Part shown: positions 18,881-26,621 of the stretch, in pieces | Layout of the letters: each line of letters opens with the position of its first letter | How positions within the stretch are numbered: the stretch's first letter is position 1 | Origin: Lachnospiraceae bacterium | GTDB taxonomy: Bacteria; Bacillota; Clostridia; Lachnospirales; Lachnospiraceae | NCBI GenBank assembly: GCA_015056815.1 | Contig: SVFN01000033.1 | Span: 1-32,768, forward strand | Direction: 5' to 3' | DNA: 32,768 nucleotides | The notes under the pieces: generated by a model | The model's input: the letters and a program-made list of their open reading frames with translations, nothing else | Told to the model about the DNA's origin: nothing | Database searches by the model: none | Made by a program: the position numbers and the translations under genes

Positions 18881-19680
18881 TTAATGATACTTTCCATTAT
18901 TTAGATAATCATATAATTGTTTAATGTCCTTGGATCTTGGTTCAGTTATATTACCATTTTTAGTTTTTGTTCCAGGTTTACCAGTTATAATTCCATTAGT
19001 AGGATTAACGGTTCTAGGTGGTTGATGAACATGAGCACCTTCAATGACATGTTGATTCGGTTTCGTTCCATACCTTTTAAAATGCCCATCATTTTTAGGA
19101 TTTGTGTTAAAACCACTCGAATTAGTATACAATTTTGTTTCCACATCCTTTGGAACATTATTATTAACATATTTTTCAAAAGTTCTTTCCCCTGGTTTCG
19201 GACTATAACCATTTGTAGAAAAGCCTTTCCCTGTATTAGGTTTTGGGATGCTTCTAGTTCCAGCCTCTGAAAAAAATTGCAAATTCATCTTCCTTGGAGC
19301 ATTATTACCTGCGCCTTTCACCGCCGCTTCTGCAAAATCATCCGCATCTTCCTTCATGATCATCTTGATCACTTTATCCGATCCGGAATCTCCGGCGGCT
19401 TTGACAACAGCTTTGCTGCCACCTTTAAAAAGAGCGTCTCCTACAAAGGGAAGTGCACCGGATACACCGCTGATGATGGCGTTTGCTTTATCGCCCTTCG
19501 CTGCATACATTACACAGTTTATGAGATCTAACGGGTCAAAGATCATCCCTCCGATATCAAACACCGTATGAACAGCTTTCCTCGCATAATCCTGTGCGTT
19601 CAGTCCAAACGGGTCGATCAGGCGGATGGGATTGCCCTGCACGTAGCAGAAACGGTTGAGCCTCTGGCTCTCGCGGATGA
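18881..19680 (-). pseudogene. 5'-truncated Rhs cassette with Ntox24-like toxin tip
   Basis: Open from about 19680; the ATG at 19642 is inside core sequence (RESQRLNRFCYVQGNPIRL). After DPFGL comes a ~90-aa pre-toxin (NAQDYARKAVHTVFDIGGM ... DADDFA) almost identical to the one at 20.7-21.0 kb, then the tip: NDGHFKRYGTKPNQHV, HVHQPPRTVNP, PRSKDIKQLYDYLNNGKYH. The tip resembles polymorphic toxin type 24 (Ntox24). The tip looks complete; the 5' part of the gene is missing and the frame enters unrelated sequence at 19680. An immunity gene follows at once. Confidence 0.7.
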
Positions 19681-19751
19681 ATCTCCCCTTCTTCTTAACA
19701 GCATCGCAAAGAATAGTTTATGTAATTTTGAATACTTGTTAATATTTCCGA

Positions 19752-20297
19752 CTACATTATGTCTGACCAAAAATCTATATATGGTACCATTTCAAATTGA
19801 ATATCTGTCTGTTTTTTTCTTCCAAATTCAATATTTATATAATCTTCCAAATCAGCTCCATATATTATAATATCTACGCCATGTATAGAAAAAACAGGAG
19901 GGTTGATATCCGATACCATTGGAATATAACGATGGGAATAAATTGGTAAAAGTGTAGGTGCACTCATTAGCTTTTCCCTCACTGTATGCAAATAGATTTC
20001 CTTATCATTGGGTTCATTCCCCCAGTCATCACACCAGTAAACTTCATCTGCTAAATTGTAAATTCCATCAAATGGCATTTTTATTATTTTTTTTATATAT
20101 TCGACGTTCTCTACTCTAAAATTCCGCCAATTATAAAATCCCTTTGAAACAGGAACTCTATCCATCAAAAAGTTACGGAGACTTTGAGGAAATTCTATTT
20201 GATAAACTCTTTCTATCTGTTGTAATTCACTCAAAGTAAGCCCTTTCTCAAGTATAATGCCTTCATTAATCAATAAATCAAAACTCTTTTCAAACAT
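19752..20297 (-). CDS. SUKH (SMI1/KNR4)-family immunity protein for the RNase tip
   Basis: A 181-aa soluble protein: LTLSELQQIERVYQIEFP, YNLADEVYWCDDWG, RYIPMVSDINPPVFSIHG and DLEDYINIEFG follow the SMI1/KNR4 pattern (helical start, central W/G-rich strand region, acidic loop). The ATG is 5 nt after the stop of the barnase-type RNase frame, with the ribosome site (GGAG) in the toxin's last codons. SUKH proteins are known immunity partners of nuclease tips; cognate pairing with the RNase is inferred from position. Confidence 0.8.
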   Translation of the reverse strand: MFEKSFDLLINEGIILEKGLTLSELQQIERVYQIEFPQSLRNFLMDRVPVSKGFYNWRNFRVENVEYIKKIIKMPFDGIYNLADEVYWCDDWGNEPNDKEIYLHTVREKLMSAPTLLPIYSHRYIPMVSDINPPVFSIHGVDIIIYGADLEDYINIEFGRKKQTDIQFEMVPYIDFWSDIM

Positions 20298-20302
20298 TTT
20301 TA

Positions 20303-20545
20303 TTAAGCTCCATCTTTGACCTTTATAAATGTATGATAATGATCATTCGTATACCAAACAGAATCATCATCACCAATTACTATTCTTTCTGCACCCCTAT
20401 TTTGTCCTTTAACATAAGGATTCACATCATACTCTTTGTAATTAATCCCTTTAGGTAATACTTGATCACCTTTTCCTACTGGTATATTTTTATAGGTACG
20501 TCCTCCTTTATAACCTTTCGGTGCCACCCCATTATTGTTTTTTAT
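20303..20545 (-). CDS. Barnase-type (microbial RNase) toxin tip
   Basis: The tip reads LPKGINYKEYDVNP, NRGAERIVIGDDDSVWY and TNDHYHTFIKV. It matches the guanyl-specific bacterial RNase family: the catalytic Glu (KEYD), Arg (AERIV) and His (NDHYHTF) line up with barnase E73, R87 and H102. It is in the same frame as the Rhs cassette upstream but separated by a TAG at 20546-20548. A GTG at 20525-20527 could start a free 74-aa domain, but no good ribosome site precedes it. Secreted RNase in parent form; cytoplasmic RNA of the target would be the substrate. Confidence 0.8.
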   Translation of the reverse strand: MKNNNGVAPKGYKGGRTYKNIPVGKGDQVLPKGINYKEYDVNPYVKGQNRGAERIVIGDDDSVWYTNDHYHTFIKVKDGA

Positions 20546-21460
20546 CTACGCTGCAATTTTTTTAGCTTTCTGAGGCACTTTGTTACTTCCACTCGTATAG
20601 GACATCTGAAGTCCTAATGCCTTCTGTTCCGGAGTGAGAGATGATGGAATACCTCTTTCTCTCATTAATTTCTCATAAAACGGTTCAGCCACATTTCTTG
20701 CAAAATCATCCGCATCTTCCTTCATGATCATCTTGATCACTTTATCCGATCCGGAATCTCCTGCCGCTTTGACAACAGCCTTGCTGCCGCCTTTGAACAT
20801 TGCGTCTCCTACAAAGGGAAGTGCACCGGATACACCGCTGATGATGGCGTTTGCTTTATCGCCCTCCGCTGCATACATTACACAGTTTATGAAATCTAAC
20901 GGGTCAAAGATCATCCCTCCGATATCAAACACCGTATGGACAGCTTTTCTCGCATAATCCTGTGCGTTCAGTCCAAAAGGATCGATCAGGCGGATGGGAT
21001 TGCCCTGTACGTAGCAGAAGCGGTTGAGGGTCTGGCTCTCGCGGATGCTTCCCTCCACGATATCACGGTTGATAAAACGTCTGATGTCTGAGTTATAGTA
21101 GCGGGCACGCATGTAGTACAGACCGTTTGATTGTTTGATTCTGTCTTTATTCCCCACTGACCATTGTAGAGGAAAGTTATTCCGCTTTCCCTGACTGCCT
21201 CCATGATACGCCGGGTCGTTGATTTTCCATCAGTTTCAGAACTCTGTCTGTCCGCATCATTTGTACCATTCCCGGATACAAGGCTGTTTCCTTTTCCGTC
21301 ATAAATGCCTGTGATCTCGCCATAGGCACCATAGGCGATCCTTGCGGTTACGGCTCCTGTCTTATCTGTCACCTCCGTGGTGGAGCCGATGTTGTTGAAG
21401 TGGTAATAAAGTGTCTTCTCTTTTGTGTGCTCGCTGAGGAGATTTGTAGGGTGAAAAGTA
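20546..21460 (-). pseudogene. 5'-truncated, frameshifted Rhs core and pre-toxin ahead of the RNase tip
   Basis: Two frames join to give the end of an RHS core: NLLSEHTKEKTLYYHFNN ... GSTTEVTDKTGAV ... FLYNGQWGIKTESN (21137-21460), then GLYYMRARYYNSDIRRF, DPFGL and the pre-toxin (20546-21135). The shift lies near 21130 in a CAAACAATCAAACG stretch. The second frame ends at a TAG just before the RNase domain. At 21460 the core meets the 3' end of the next immunity gene, the usual cassette boundary in this array. Confidence 0.85.
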
Positions 21461-21471
21461 TTAGTGTTTTA

Positions 21472-21969
21472 CTATATTTCAATTTTAGATATAGTAACTG
21501 TGCCAAAGCCAGAATAGTTTTCTTCCCATATTCGTTTTTTTTCTGTTCCTCCAATATTGATGCCAAAATAAAACGATGGATCTATAAAAATAACTTGTCC
21601 ATTTGCTAATACCATTTCAACAGCAGCACATGTATTTCTTATTTCATCAAAATCATAAAATAATAATTTAACAATATTATTTCCAATCGCCGTTGTATTA
21701 TTTAACACAATCTCCGATATTGAAGCTTTGGCTTTTATCATATCAGGATCTACTTCGTAATTGAATTTTATGGAATTAACTATATCAAATCTTAATAAAG
21801 AAAATTGATTAATCGACTCAAATTTTATATATTCCGAACCAATTTCAAAATATAAATATTTTAAGTCATAATTGAACTCAGCAATTCCATCTTCAATGTC
21901 TACAAAGCCAACTAAAAAAATATCCGTAATAGAATCTTTTAATAAAATTTGTTTTAATTGATTAAGCAT
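21472..21969 (-). CDS. Putative immunity protein, family not recognised
   Basis: A 165-aa soluble protein, rich in Ile/Phe/Asn, with FYFGINIGGTEKKRIWEENY near the end (quoted: FYFGINIGG, KRIWEENY). No membrane helix or signal peptide. AAAGGAGA precedes the ATG. Directly upstream only the last ~18 codons of a toxin survive (21992-22050), so it is an orphan immunity gene by position. Confidence 0.65.
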   Translation of the reverse strand: MLNQLKQILLKDSITDIFLVGFVDIEDGIAEFNYDLKYLYFEIGSEYIKFESINQFSLLRFDIVNSIKFNYEVDPDMIKAKASISEIVLNNTTAIGNNIVKLLFYDFDEIRNTCAAVEMVLANGQVIFIDPSFYFGINIGGTEKKRIWEENYSGFGTVTISKIEI

Positions 21970-21991
21970 TCCAAAACATCTCCTTTTTTAC

Positions 21992-22050
21992 TCAATCATT
22001 TTTATTCCTAAATCTGATACTATTAGGGTCGATTGACTTACTTCCACCCT
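21992..22050 (-). pseudogene. Scar of a lost toxin: last codons only
   Basis: Reads GGSKSIDPNSIRFRNKND and stop, 22 nt before the immunity ATG. GGSKS resembles the linker after Hint domains in the 17.5-kb cassette (AGGSKSD). Everything N-terminal of it is gone and the scar abuts a signal-peptide relic. Confidence 0.5.
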
Positions 22051-22202
22051 AGACAGAGAGTCTTTCGCTTATGGTTATACAATCATCCGTCTCTTGCCTA
22101 CCATAACCACTGCTTGCCGATACCCCTATTGAAAAATTGAGTACCAGAAGCAGACTGACGACCATCAGTAGCAGACACTTCAATATTCTCTTATTCTTGA
22201 TG
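22051..22202 (-). pseudogene. Signal-peptide relic, probably the N-terminus of the parent Rhs/WapA-like protein
   Basis: The frame encodes a basic start (KNKRILK), a hydrophobic core (CLLLMVVSLLLVLNF) and a likely cleavage region (GVSASSG), a typical Sec signal peptide, then stops 20 codons later. GGAGGTGA is placed ideally before a codon ATC where an ATG would be expected; the only upstream ATGs precede the ribosome site. The start therefore appears mutated. It is the only N-terminal piece of a secreted protein in the array. Confidence 0.5.
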
Positions 22203-22261
22203 ACAGTCACCTCCAGTCTCTGTAATACCATCATTTTCCATCAATCATTAAAGCCTTTTCT

Positions 22262-22741
22262 TTAATCCCATAATAAACTTTTAATTTTACTAATTTCCGC
22301 TGTTCCCCATTCTTTATGAAAGTCTTTTATTATTCCACTATCATAGATAACACATTTTATTGTTTCAGCTGTTATATCATCAGCTGAAAGAATAGTGATG
22401 TCACTTGGAACTATCCCTCTAAAAGGATTATTTAACGTATCATATTTTGAGAAAAAAGATTGAACTTCTTCAACACACAAATATGTAAGGATAAACAAGT
22501 TGTCACAGTATATATATATTTTGTCATCACTTCTATCAACTCCATATGTGCAGCAAAAAAACGAAGCATCTTTATCAATAGATTTTATAATATTCAAAAC
22601 ATTTTTCAGTTCTAGCAACTCATCCTTAGCATCAATCACAAAAACACATACATCTCTTAAATCATTAAAAAACATATTGTATTCTATTAATAAAACATCA
22701 TTGTTACTCATTTGAAATAATTTTTTATGGATAGCATTCAT
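22262..22741 (-). CDS. Putative immunity protein for the HHMP nuclease tip, family not recognised
   Basis: A 159-aa soluble, acidic protein (SFFCCTYGVDRSDDKIYIY, quoted as TYGVDRSDD; SDITILSADDITAETIK). No membrane segment. It begins 12 nt after the toxin stop at 22754 with a ribosome site AGGAG in between. Immunity is inferred from position only. Confidence 0.65.
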   Translation of the reverse strand: MNAIHKKLFQMSNNDVLLIEYNMFFNDLRDVCVFVIDAKDELLELKNVLNIIKSIDKDASFFCCTYGVDRSDDKIYIYCDNLFILTYLCVEEVQSFFSKYDTLNNPFRGIVPSDITILSADDITAETIKCVIYDSGIIKDFHKEWGTAEISKIKSLLWD

Positions 22742-22753
22742 TTATTTATTCTC

Positions 22754-23254
22754 CTATTGAAACTCTGGTAAAGATTTTGCATATTTAATCATTTCAAGTA
22801 ATCCCTTATTATATTTAGAGCCAAAATTATTTCGTATATCCAACACATCTAAATATAAACGTTGTCGTGCTGTTAATCCTGCATCACTAACCATTGTTTC
22901 CTTACCCTTACCAGCATATGTCCTTGTTAGAGCATGGTCATCTTGAGACATTAGCAAAGCAGGTCCATCATTTCTTGATAAGCCAATTGATTTATTATAA
23001 GCATTTTGAGGCATATGATGTGCAACTTCGTCTACACCTCTTGTTGCATTTACATTTTTGAAACTTCCACCTGATACTTTATCAGAGTCACTTCCACCCT
23101 CATTCGACATCTCACAATTTTTATTATGCACCAGCACCCCACTCTCACTCATATAGTAGGTATGCCAGTCCTCGACCTCGAAGTTATATACCTTGACAGG
23201 TTCTTTATACTTCTCGATCTCTATATGCCCGATTTCTCTGATGGTGCCATCCAA
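22754..23254 (-). pseudogene. Truncated Hint domain with HHMP-type HNH/Endo VII nuclease tip
   Basis: The first ~45 residues are the end of a Hint domain (EPVKVYNFEVEDWHTYY, SGVLVHN). After a GGSDSDKVSGG linker comes the tip: EVAHHMPQNAYN, NDGPALLMSQDDHALTRTY, and a helical end DIRNNFGSKYNKGLLEMI. It resembles the HNH/Endo VII toxin group with a HHMP motif and a downstream DH..T histidine. The tip looks intact, but the Hint domain is cut at a hairpin element (23256), and the only start is an internal TTG. Confidence 0.7.
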
Positions 23255-23255
23255 A

Positions 23256-23333
23256 TGTCAAACCGCAAACTGTGCCAGTTGAACACCGAAGATTATTTTA
23301 GGTGAAAAATCCGGCACAGTCTGCGGTTTGACA
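23256..23333. mobile_element. 78-bp hairpin element (MITE-like) interrupting a Hint domain
   Basis: Terminal arms of 21 bp (TGTCAAACCGCAAACTGTGCC, 23256-23276, and 23313-23333) match in 20 of 21 positions and flank a 36-bp AT-rich centre. It lies exactly where Hint coding sequence stops. It may be a MITE, a solo IS end pair, or a rearrangement scar; no target duplication is obvious. 23334-23411 holds nothing recognised. Confidence 0.6.
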
Positions 23334-23411
23334 ATAAATCACTATTTTGTTAGCTGAAATATTGAATTTTCAACGTGCAGCCCCACCATGGATGTGGGAA
23401 GTTTTTGATAG

Positions 23412-23816
23412 TTACTCATGTAGCATCGAAAGCAGCTCTTCAAAACTATTACATACAAATTTTAGCTTCGTAATATCCTCATGATTCCAAAAAACTATCT
23501 TAAATGCTTTATCCTTCAATAAATAGCAATAATAATTGCCAAATGGATCCTCTGCAACAGGAATTAGTTTTGATGAAGGAAAAAATTCTGTTTCTCTCAT
23601 AATTCTAAGAATATAGCTTTCCTCATCTTCTAAAAAACTAACCAAATTATTTAATATTTCTTCTTGTCCATCTATTTCAATTTTGTTTGGAATTGGATAA
23701 CCTCTGTCACATTTTTCTATAATTCTAATAAAATCTTCTGGAAAAATAATACTTAGATCTGTTTCAACTTTTTCAATTATTTCTTTAGTTATAGTATTAC
23801 AACATAGCCACTTCAT
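23412..23816 (-). CDS. SUKH (SMI1/KNR4)-family immunity protein, orphan
   Basis: A 134-aa soluble protein with a SMI1/KNR4 pattern: EKVETDLSIIFPEDFIRIIE, LIPVAEDPFGNYYCYLL, VFWNHEDIT, SFEELLSML. AGGAGGATATAAA precedes the ATG at 23816, which is preferred over the upstream ATG at 23846. A short in-frame stretch ending SIWGSGN and TAG overlaps the ribosome site, which looks like the end of a deleted toxin. Confidence 0.8.
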   Translation of the reverse strand: MKWLCCNTITKEIIEKVETDLSIIFPEDFIRIIEKCDRGYPIPNKIEIDGQEEILNNLVSFLEDEESYILRIMRETEFFPSSKLIPVAEDPFGNYYCYLLKDKAFKIVFWNHEDITKLKFVCNSFEELLSMLHE

Positions 23817-23823
23817 TTTATAT

Positions 23824-23866
23824 CCTCCTAATTTCCTGAACCCCAAATACTAAATCCTCCTAAGTG
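23824..23866 (-). pseudogene. Scar of a lost toxin ahead of the SUKH gene
   Basis: GHLGGFSIWGSGN followed by TAG, whose last base starts the GGAGG of the immunity gene. It is joined directly to Rhs core sequence at about 23866. Short, so identification depends on the repeated arrangement across the array. Confidence 0.4.
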
Positions 23867-24099
23867 TCCAGATATCCCGGTTGATAAAGCGTTTGATGTC
23901 AGTCAGGATTATATTAGCGGGCACGCATATAGTACAGACCGTCCGCATCTGTCGTGACGCCGTACTGTCCGTTGTAGAGGAAGCTGATCCCGGTCTGCTC
24001 CACTGCCTGAAAGATGCACTGTGCATTCGTGCTTCCTTCTGTCAGGGTAATAAGGCTTTCGCCGTCTTCATTCTTCATCCGTGATACCTGTGATCTCAC
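23867..24099 (-). pseudogene. Rhs core fragment
   Basis: Nearly identical to the core at 15.76-15.98 kb: ESLITLTEGSTNAQC, EQTGISFLYNGQYG, DGLYYMRAR. It is broken by TAC to TAA after RAR and by a small GACTGAC duplication before DIKRFINRDI. The upstream side joins an IS66 remnant. Confidence 0.85.
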
Positions 24100-24222
24100 C
24101 ATCGGTAGAATCGCAGAACAGCCAGTTGCGGCGTCCTACAGTTACGGGACGGATTGAGTTCTTGCTCATGTTATTCGAAAGGCTGCAGTGTGCATCCTCA
24201 AGGTAGGTCATCATATAGTCTT
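24100..24222 (-). mobile_element. IS66-family transposase fragment within Rhs core
   Basis: The minus strand reads YLEDAHCSLSNNMSKNSIRP, VTVGRRNWLFCD, the well-known SNN..S.NSIRP..VGR.NWLF motif of IS66 transposases. Only about 40 codons remain, with Rhs sequence on both sides. Its sequence differs in the overlap from the fragment at 16.2 kb, so it derives from another IS copy. Confidence 0.75.
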
Positions 24223-24300
24223 CGCTTTCCGTGTCATGGACAGGATCTGCCCTATGCCATCGTATGCATATTTTTCATCGTATTCCCGGTAACAGTAATG
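24223..24300 (-). pseudogene. Short YD-repeat fragment
   Basis: Encodes YREYDEKYAYDGIGQILSMT in a frame different from the membrane protein gene that runs into it. The same YAYDG(M)GQILSMTRK sequence recurs at 29.83-29.88 kb, marking a common recombination segment. Confidence 0.75.
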
Positions 24301-25117
24301 CCATAAATATTCCGATTAAAATACTAAAAGTATTATTCATTATAGAATATATAAAAATTTTTTTAAATTTCTCTTTTGTAATTTTCGATATAAAAAATAC
24401 ATAAAGTACATTCTTAATAATCCAAGTTCCAAAAGCAACCAAAATCAAATAGATAAATAAATAATAGTATCCATATTCATATGCAATATGAAACAAATAT
24501 ACAGCTGTTATTATTTGAAACAAGAGATTAACTATCAAAACGAAGCAAATACAATTAAAATTTTTAAAATTGAATATGCCCATAATTATTATTTCTAGCG
24601 ATAATACTGCAAGCATTCCGCTTATAGCAGACAACACGATTATCAAATTATTATAAGATTTTATTGGCTTAGCATCTTCTTTTAAGTGATTCATATGAAA
24701 AATAAATGTACTTTCTTTCGCAAACACCTCACATTCCTGCGTTAATATAGCATAATTTTTCTCTGGAAAGTAGAATAATAATTTGAATTTTTTCTTATTA
24801 TCTTTTATCCACTCCAATGCATGTCCTTCATATTTCCCTACAAAGTCGCATATCCAGTCATTACTATAGTATTTTTCTATTTCCTTTCTTATTTCTGTGT
24901 TTTCTTTCCAATTATAGTTACTACAGGAATTATCATTTGCGGATAATAAAACAGCTACATAAAATGGCAAATTACCAGAAGTTATATGAATCTTTATTCT
25001 TGCATTATCTGAATTATCCCTAACAAAAAAAGTCAAAATACAGAAAAATGCAATAGTTATTAACAAAACAAAGATTAATAATTCTTTATAAGAAACTTTT
25101 TTATTCCAATAACACAT
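24275..25117 (-). CDS. Multi-pass membrane protein, putative immunity
   Basis: A 280-aa protein with a membrane helix at about 12-31, an external or loop region of ~125 residues (CSNYNWKENTEIRKEIEKYY), then five or so helices from about 157 to 275. No recognised family. Its ATG overlaps the end of a toxin frame by 17 nt (toxin stop 25101-25103), the arrangement of a coupled immunity gene. The last residues (LLPGIR) are read from incoming Rhs core in another frame, so the native C-terminus was replaced. A membrane immunity protein suggests the lost toxin acted on membranes. Confidence 0.65.
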   Translation of the reverse strand: MCYWNKKVSYKELLIFVLLITIAFFCILTFFVRDNSDNARIKIHITSGNLPFYVAVLLSANDNSCSNYNWKENTEIRKEIEKYYSNDWICDFVGKYEGHALEWIKDNKKKFKLLFYFPEKNYAILTQECEVFAKESTFIFHMNHLKEDAKPIKSYNNLIIVLSAISGMLAVLSLEIIIMGIFNFKNFNCICFVLIVNLLFQIITAVYLFHIAYEYGYYYLFIYLILVAFGTWIIKNVLYVFFISKITKEKFKKIFIYSIMNNTFSILIGIFMALLLPGIR

Positions 25118-25240
25118 TTTTAGTCACCGCCCAATCCCAAAATATTTTATAACAGACTTTTGCACCTTTTACACTCTCACCATCTTCAAAATCTGATATG
25201 TAATGACCTTTGTCAAGAGACAGTTTAACAAAAATCACCA
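25101..25240 (-). pseudogene. C-terminal scar of a lost toxin
   Basis: Open frame ending SDFEDGESVKGAKVCYKIFW, DWAVTKNVLLE and stop, overlapping the start of the membrane protein gene. Upstream, codon use degrades and the frame runs into unrelated sequence. 25241-25399 is GC-richer than its surroundings, contains no Rhs or toxin sequence I recognise, and may be an inserted fragment. Confidence 0.5.
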
Positions 25241-25399
25241 CAAACTTATTCTGTTGTACCCGAAGGCATCGTGAAAGAGCTTTAGGGTATCAGTTCCCGG
25301 CATTGGCCACTCTGATATACGTGGATTCGGGGATTGTTCCCCTTACCGACAGGTCAATGGTCCGCCGCGAGCTCTACCGTCTAATAGCGTGGATCACAC

Positions 25400-25868
25400 C
25401 TATTCTCCGGTTTTACTCTCGCTTTCTCCCTTCTCAGGCGTTTCACTGACCGCAAGTACATTCCCGTTTGCATCATAAGCATAGGTAATGATTCCGGCTT
25501 CGTCTGCCTGTTTCGTTACCCTTCCGGCTTTGTCATATTCATAAGACGCAACCTGTCCGCGGCTGTTTTTCGTGGTCTTTACCTGAACTACCTGATTGTA
25601 GGTACATTCCACATGGTAGTAATCGCCTACCGTCTCGGAAGTTACGTTCTGGTTCTGATCATAAGTATAGGTCGTCACGCCGCCGTTTGGATTCGTGAAG
25701 GACACTAAGTTCCCCATGACATCATAGGTAGCAGAGGTCTTTCCGGAAAGGGCATCCGTCGCTGCGCTGATGAGGCTTCCGCCCACATAGGAATAGGTTG
25801 TCACACTTCCGCTTTCCTTGTTTAACTCCTTTATCTTGTTGCCCATGCTGTCATAGATACAGTTTTCA
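25400..25868 (-). pseudogene. YD-repeat (Rhs core) fragment
   Basis: About 155 codons of YD repeats: CIYDSMGNKIKELN, SATYDVMGNLVSFTNPNGGV, TTYTYDQNQNVTSETVGDYY, SYEYDKAGRVTKQADE, YAYDANGNVLAV. The central part matches the fragment at 31.78-32.0 kb almost exactly. No start, no downstream tip; both ends are recombination joints. Confidence 0.85.
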
Positions 25869-25886
25869 ATCTTTTATCAAAGATAA

Positions 25887-26387
25887 CTACCTTGCCTGAC
25901 TTAATTGACGGCACATTTCAATATATAAAACATCATATTCTTTATAATCGTTTGATACTAACACTGGAATATGTTTCTCCAATTCTTCATGTAAACATTG
26001 ATATTTATATTTATTTTCCCACGACTTGTTTAAATACTTAAAATAAATGCACTTATCTGATTCTGAATCGTAATAATATGCTTTTAGTTCAGTAAATATA
26101 CCCTTAAATTGGTATTTATATAGTACCTTGGCGATTACAATTTTTCCATTAACACGTAAATATTGAAACCTTGAATAGTTTCTCTTCATAGAATACAAAC
26201 CGTATACAAAGAATACACCACAAAGTATCATAATGCCAATAATGATTTTAACTGCTCCTATATCATCATGACAATCAATCATAAATATAAGAGAAAAAAT
26301 TAAAATAATGATAGAATTTTGAGTTGATAAGTATCCTTTGCAATGCTTAATCTCTCTATACAAATTTTCTTGTTTTAACTCACCCAT
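25887..26387 (-). CDS. Two-helix membrane immunity protein (paralogue of the gene at 28901)
   Basis: A 166-aa protein: short cytoplasmic start with HCKGYLS, two closely spaced membrane helices (about 22-40 and 47-66), then a soluble part with RNYSRFQYLRVNGKIVIAKV, YFKYLNKSW and SNDYKEYDVLY. The 28901 product has the same topology and the same landmarks (NCKGYIS, NYNKIQYLRKSGKIVYA, YFNKPF, NDYEIL). It lies downstream of the hydrophobic tip at 26.6 kb, whose homologue at 29.4 kb is followed by that paralogue. This matched pairing supports an immunity role. Family not recognised. Confidence 0.7.
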   Translation of the reverse strand: MGELKQENLYREIKHCKGYLSTQNSIIILIFSLIFMIDCHDDIGAVKIIIGIMILCGVFFVYGLYSMKRNYSRFQYLRVNGKIVIAKVLYKYQFKGIFTELKAYYYDSESDKCIYFKYLNKSWENKYKYQCLHEELEKHIPVLVSNDYKEYDVLYIEMCRQLSQAR

Positions 26388-26621
26388 AATCTATTTTGCC
26401 GTCCTTCTACTCTATTCATCTTGCGCAGTACAATACATTTTGTTCCTTAAACATAACGCTAATTAATAAAAAGTAAAATTTGTTTACTCTGTATTTTGCA
26501 TGGAAATATATGTAGTTAGCATTGAACAAATACTATTGGTTTTCTTACTATGTACAAGCATCTAAAAGAGAAGCATAAATATAACATAAACCATTATATG
26601 CTACTTTTAAAGACTGTAAGC

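Noticed and set aside
25210-25449. 79-codon plus-strand frame
   Set aside because: It spans an unidentified segment and antisense YD-repeat DNA, with no ribosome site.
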